Below the pieces are notes generated by a model that ran no database searches, was not told the origin of the DNA, and saw nothing but the letters and a program-made list of their open reading frames with translations. Source: Candidatus Nitrosopumilus sp. (lineage in GTDB: Archaea; Thermoproteota; Nitrososphaeria; Nitrososphaerales; Nitrosopumilaceae). Taken from it: DNA of 14,610 nucleotides. Where the stretch lies: positions 1-14,610 of the forward strand of contig JAEMQG010000009.1 in the NCBI GenBank assembly GCA_022758935.1, written 5' to 3'. Below, piece after piece: positions 13,937-14,610 of the stretch. The position numbers were made by a program, and so were the translations under genes. The stretch's first letter is position 1, and every line of letters starts with the position of its first letter.

Positions 13937-14610
13937 TGGATAACAAAAGAAAATATGTTATTCCTGGCGATATAGTGACAACTGGACCGTATAGACCTGA
14001 ACAAAATGTGATACTTGATGGTAACAAAATTATTTCTACCACAATAGGAATTTCAGAAATTTATGATGATTCTGTTAAAGTAATTCCTCTAACTGGAAAA
14101 TACATTCCAAAGATCAACGATCTTGTAATTGGAAAAGTCGTATCTCACACATCATTATCCTGGGAATTGGATATCAATTCATGTTATGTGGGATTTTTAC
14201 CTGCACAAGATGTTTTTGGAAGAGATTTTTCAGCACATGCTGATGAGCTTTCCTCAAAGTTGAAATCAGGCGATCTCGTCGCAGCTAGAATTGCTAATTT
14301 TGATAGAACGAGGGATCCCCTTGTCACCATAGCTGATAGAGATCTTGGTAAGAGTGATTCTGGACACTTGGTCAAGATTTCTCCTAGCAAAGTCCCACGT
14401 CTTATTGGAAAAAGGGGAACTATGATTCAAACAATTGAAATGGCTACGGGTGCTGCTATTACCATTGGCCAAAATGGTTGGGTAGTGGTTTCATGTGAGA
14501 CTCCCGAGGGATTATTAAAGGCTGTAAAAGCAATACAAATGGTAGATGAAAAGGCACATGTTGCTAATTTAACTGATCAAGTGAAAGAAATGTTAGAATC
14601 AAAAGGTGAA
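13936..14610 (+). CDS. rrp4: Exosome complex RNA-binding protein Rrp4 (3' end outside window)
   Basis: Cap subunit of the archaeal exosome, which binds RNA and feeds it to the Rrp41/Rrp42 ring for 3'-5' degradation. From the ATG at 13936 the frame is open to the last base: 225 codons, no stop, so only the extreme C-terminus is missing given a family length of about 225-250. The N-terminal domain reads KYVIPGDIVTTGPYRP. The S1 RNA-binding domain (about 60-140) contains DLVIGKVVSHTSLSWELDIN and SGDLVAARIANFDR. The KH domain contains SPSKVPRLIGKRGTMIQ with the GKRG loop at 158-161. It shares one base with the SBDS stop, so the two are coupled. Rrp41 and Rrp42 are expected next. Confidence 0.95.
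   Translation, partial: MDNKRKYVIPGDIVTTGPYRPEQNVILDGNKIISTTIGISEIYDDSVKVIPLTGKYIPKINDLVIGKVVSHTSLSWELDINSCYVGFLPAQDVFGRDFSAHADELSSKLKSGDLVAARIANFDRTRDPLVTIADRDLGKSDSGHLVKISPSKVPRLIGKRGTMIQTIEMATGAAITIGQNGWVVVSCETPEGLLKAVKAIQMVDEKAHVANLTDQVKEMLESKGE

Noticed and set aside
13931..13940. Possible frameshift at the SBDS-Rrp4 junction.
   Set aside because: TAATG gives a normal one-base stop/start overlap, and both proteins have complete family ends there.

Overview
The window looks like chromosomal core DNA of an ammonia-oxidising archaeon (Thaumarchaeota/Nitrososphaerota, probably a marine Nitrosopumilus-like lineage). The basis is archaeal information-processing genes (Rpo3, eL18, uL13, uS9, SBDS, Rrp4), a CofE-type F420 ligase, a Sulfolobus-type fused 2-oxoacid:ferredoxin oxidoreductase, a membrane-anchored blue copper protein, AT-rich sequence, and TATA-like boxes about 26-28 nt before many start codons, as expected for leaderless archaeal transcripts. 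The lineage is inferred from content; no search was run.

Layout. 82-2944 (+): a two-gene operon for 2-oxoacid:ferredoxin oxidoreductase (gamma-alpha fusion and beta). 2999-4973: four small genes I cannot name (+, -, +, -), including a Met-rich protein and a tail-anchored membrane protein. 5022-5732 (-): a CofE-like ligase whose N-terminus appears cut by an in-frame TGA. 5872-9634 (+): a four-gene operon with two complete large/small subunit pairs of the aconitase/isopropylmalate isomerase family. The first pair is archaeal HACN/IPMI-like and the second is bacterial-type LeuCD. 9612-12275 (-): Rpo3, eL18, uL13, uS9 and a sugar-phosphate nucleotidyltransferase in one direction. 12510-13130 (+): a membrane-anchored cupredoxin. 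13250-14610 (+): SBDS followed by exosome subunit Rrp4, which runs off the window without a stop.

How the genes fit together. The oxidoreductase and the two hydro-lyase pairs serve central carbon and amino-acid metabolism: 2-oxoacid oxidation or synthesis, leucine synthesis, and possibly the citrate/isocitrate step. The - strand block supplies RNA polymerase and ribosome parts. SBDS and Rrp4 belong to the conserved archaeal ribosome-maturation/exosome cluster. The cupredoxin fits the copper-based electron transfer of ammonia oxidisers.

There is no gene-free stretch over 300 bases; the largest gap is about 230 bases, at 12276-12509. I saw no tRNA, rRNA, CRISPR array, transposase or integrase. 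The points most worth a second look are the tandem hydro-lyase pairs (with a lysine where a known specificity residue lies), the TGA-interrupted CofE start, and the unnamed small genes at 2999-4973.
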